NCBI GenBank assembly: GCA_001513155.1 | Contig: LFSR01000015.1 | Span: 28,943-92,942, forward strand | Direction of reading: 5' to 3' | Length of the DNA stretch: 64,000 nt | Source of the DNA: Syntrophomonas sp. DTU018 | GTDB lineage: Bacteria > Bacillota > Syntrophomonadia > Syntrophomonadales > Syntrophomonadaceae | Shown: positions 62,604-64,000 of the stretch, in pieces | Position numbering within the stretch: the stretch's first letter is position 1 | How the letters are laid out: each line of letters begins with the position of its first letter | Made by a program: the position numbers and the translations under genes | Notes under the pieces: generated by a model | The model's input: the letters and a program-made list of their open reading frames with translations, nothing else | What the model was told of the DNA's origin: nothing | Databases searched by the model: none

Positions 62604-62933
62604 CTAACGCAGTTCCGTTGGTACAAAGGCATCAATAATCCCAATCACAAATGCTGCCAGCAGGGCTCCCCACAAGGAGACTTGCAGGTAATTGGGCACG
62701 ATAAACTGCGCAACATAGATAACTACTGCAGCCGTAATAAATCCTACCAGTCCCCGGGAACGAGGAGATATTTTATCCCCCAATATGGCTTCCACAGCAT
62801 ACCCCAGCAGGGCAATTACCACTGCTGCAATCAAGGCGCCAAGAAAACCGGATACTTTTATTCCCGGCAGCAAATAGCCAATCAGCATTAGTACCAGGGC
62901 AGATACAACGAAACGGACAATGGTACCGATCAT
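62604..62933 (-). CDS. Phage-holin-family (4TMS) membrane protein
   Basis: 109 residues with about four spans: IGTIVRFVVSALVLMLIGYL, GFLGALIAAVVIALLGYAVE, RSRGLVGFITAAVVIYVAQF and VSLWGALLAAFVIGIIDAFV. The spacing is that of the small 4TMS holin-like family, which in Firmicutes is chromosomal and of unknown role, so phage origin is not implied. Start at ATG 62933 after AAAGGAG; a longer frame goes to 63041. Confidence 0.75.
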   Translation of the reverse strand: MIGTIVRFVVSALVLMLIGYLLPGIKVSGFLGALIAAVVIALLGYAVEAILGDKISPRSRGLVGFITAAVVIYVAQFIVPNYLQVSLWGALLAAFVIGIIDAFVPTELR

Positions 62934-63029
62934 ATACGCTCTCCTTTCACTTATATAATCCCTATACACCAGGCAGTGCTTCTTTCTAATGCTTATGATA
63001 CCTTTAACAGGGCAAAAATATACTCGACA

Positions 63030-63054
63030 GCTAAAAAGCAAGGAACTTTTTAGC
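63030..63054 (-). terminator. Hairpin after the DUF502 gene
   Basis: GCTAAAAAG and CTTTTTAGC form a nine-base AT-rich stem between the DUF502 and holin-family genes, without a strong T-run. Confidence 0.4.
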
Positions 63055-63062
63055 CAGCCTGG

Positions 63063-63623
63063 TTACCTGCCAGCTACTCCGCCGGATACAATAAAAGTCA
63101 TTACCTCGGCACTGCCGACTGGCAGAAGGGTCACCTGATGGCGGGGGAACAACAGCAACTGCCCCGCAAAATTATAGGATTGAGGTACATAGACCGATAC
63201 CATGTCATCCAAGCCCAGGTTATCCAGGGCATCACAGGTAATAAAGCCCAAAACATGGGCATCGCTGTCTGTTGAAAGCTTGACCAGCACCGGCTGGCTG
63301 AAACTTTTTTTGTTGCCGACAAAAGCATTGAGCAAATCCTTTATTGAACCATACAGAAGTTTAATAAGAGGCAAGCGATTAAACAGGTTATCCAGGGTCA
63401 GCATAATTCTCCTGGTAAGAAAATTGGAAACCAAAAAGCCGATCAGTATTACTATCAATATGGTTGCCACAAAACCCACCCCGGGAATAATGCCAACTCC
63501 AGGTATGGGAATCCGCAGCAAGCTGTCAATTTTCTGAAACAGAAAGTAAAATACATAAACGGTTATTACCAGCGGTACCAGGAACAGCAGTCCCTGTAAA
63601 AAGTAATTGGTCAGCCGTTTCAT
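63063..63623 (-). CDS. DUF502 membrane protein
   Basis: 186 residues. Two spans (about 8-30, LLFLVPLVITVYVFYFLFQK, and 45-70, PGVGFVATILIVILIGFLVS), then a cytoplasmic domain with RLPLIKLLYGSIKDLLNAFV near 82-101, SQPVLVKLSTDSDAHVLGFI near 108-127, VSVYVPQSYNFAGQLLLFPR near 140-159. These are the DUF502 hallmarks. Function unknown. Ribosome site AAAGGAGG. Confidence 0.85.
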   Translation of the reverse strand: MKRLTNYFLQGLLFLVPLVITVYVFYFLFQKIDSLLRIPIPGVGIIPGVGFVATILIVILIGFLVSNFLTRRIMLTLDNLFNRLPLIKLLYGSIKDLLNAFVGNKKSFSQPVLVKLSTDSDAHVLGFITCDALDNLGLDDMVSVYVPQSYNFAGQLLLFPRHQVTLLPVGSAEVMTFIVSGGVAGR

Positions 63624-63710
63624 GCTGCAACCTCCTTTTTATGTACATAGTGGGAGCGATCGTCTTATTATTCGTTGGGTTTCCTCCAATTCCTTCCAGA
63701 AAGCAGATAA

Positions 63711-63728
63711 AACCGAGGACCACCCTCG
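63711..63728. terminator. Terminator-like hairpin
   Basis: CCGAGG, ACCACC-type loop, CCTCGG with AAAA before and ATTT after; placed just after the stop of the fragment below. Confidence 0.5.
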
Positions 63729-63731
63729 GAT

Positions 63732-63822
63732 TTATGGTATTAACATGCTTTCCTTAACTGAAAAATCTAATTCAATATCATAGTCGTCTTCGTCAAAATC
63801 TTCTTGTGCCAGCCTTTCAGCT
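63732..63822 (-). pseudogene. C-terminal fragment of an interrupted gene
   Basis: About 30 codons before a TAA translate as LIAERLAQEDFDEDDYDIEL then DFSVKESMLIP, an acidic C-terminal tail. An in-frame stop lies directly upstream where the insertion-sequence end appears to begin. The rest of the gene, if any, would lie beyond the element. Could be chance; no family recognised. Confidence 0.35.
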
Positions 63823-63829
63823 ATCAGTT

Positions 63830-63925
63830 AAGTCCATATAATTGTGTAAAATGAAGAGCCAAGACAAGGCCCCTGGTTTAGAATGGTAAGTGACCAAAAC
63901 AAACCACAACCGGAGGTGACCTTGC
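63830..63925 (+). mobile_element. Left end of an insertion sequence (IS256-type)
   Basis: ATTGTGTAAAATGAAGAGCC is similar to IS256-family terminal sequences. The leader to the transposase start follows. The exact first base is uncertain and the right end is outside the window. Confidence 0.5.
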
Positions 63926-64000
63926 AATGGCTCAATACCATGTTACCATCGACTCAGAATTACTTCAGCATCTATTTTTGTCGGATGCCAAGGATTCCAG
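63926..64000 (+). CDS. IS256-family transposase, N-terminal 25 codons only
   Basis: Starts ATG after CGGAGGTGACC. The translation MAQYHVTIDSELLQHLFLSD is the usual beginning of mutator-type (IS256) transposases of Firmicutes. The DDE catalytic part lies beyond the window, so integrity cannot be judged. Confidence 0.75.

Noticed and set aside
62604..62933. Prophage remnant based on the holin-family protein
   Set aside because: No other phage genes nearby; this small 4TMS family is common on chromosomes.

Overview
The window looks like a chromosomal segment of a low-to-mid GC, endospore-forming anaerobic Firmicute. The nearest picture I can give from gene content is a Syntrophomonas or Peptococcaceae-like clostridium; this is inference, as no rRNA is present. 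Supporting signs are sporulation genes (spmA, spmB, a ytfJ/gerW homologue, a BofC-like protein), strong AGGAGG ribosome sites with frequent GTG and TTG starts, a SAM-I riboswitch, ferredoxin-dependent 2-oxoacid oxidation, a CoA-transferase, formate-THF ligase and glycine-reductase genes. Almost everything is on the minus strand; the plus-strand genes sit at about 3.7, 10.7, 14.2-15.5, 24.8, 52.9 and 63.9 kb.

Layout. 0-3.4 kb: aroF-tyrA-aroA aromatic operon with a promoter and a leader attenuator hairpin. 4.2-9 kb: complete liv-type branched-chain amino acid ABC transporter (binding lipoprotein, H, M, G, F). 9.2-10 kb: a second, short DAHP synthase. 10-10.7 kb: gene-free stretch with REP-like repeats. 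10.7-16.8 kb: CoA-transferase, a PII-like protein with two DUF1538 membrane proteins, a nitrilase-family amidase, YjbQ, chorismate mutase AroH and a HutP-like protein. 16.9-21.7 kb: operon joining a 2-oxoacid:ferredoxin oxidoreductase (four subunits) with larE and larB of nickel-pincer cofactor synthesis. 21.8-25.4 kb: HDOD protein, cobalamin adenosyltransferase, RluB, FolE. 25.4-33 kb: trxB-trxA-grdA-grdC-grdD-fhs, then glutamate formimidoyltransferase, a one-carbon/glycine block. grdA has an in-frame selenocysteine UGA followed by a SECIS-like hairpin, but is split by an apparent one-base deletion five codons before the UGA. 33-41 kb: spore maturation, ScpAB, site-2 protease and a DHH-CBS-nucleotidyltransferase fusion. 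41-52 kb: lysA, lapA-like, yajC-HD-secD-secF, tgt-queA-queH, ruvCAB. 53.7-62 kb: yebC, nadE and a sulfur/methionine operon (metH under a SAM-I riboswitch, DUF39, NIL-ferredoxin, UPF0280, cysK). 62-64 kb: tatA-like, holin-family and DUF502 membrane proteins, then the start of an IS256-type transposase.

Repeats form a second layer. Two copies of a roughly 208-bp element, one with perfect 16-bp terminal inverted repeats and both foldable almost end to end, lie at 35.7 and 49.0 kb. REP-like units lie at 10.2-10.4, 35.5 and 43.2 kb; at 43.2 kb a 152-bp element lies between two exact 23-bp copies of a terminator hairpin.

How the genes may work together: Fhs, the formimidoyltransferase and the Grd proteins fit C1 units feeding glycine and acetyl-phosphate formation, although no substrate-activating Grd component B is present here. 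The metH operon holds all three proteins linked to the aspartate-semialdehyde route to homocysteine next to methionine synthase. All functions are assigned from sequence patterns and family knowledge; no database search was run.
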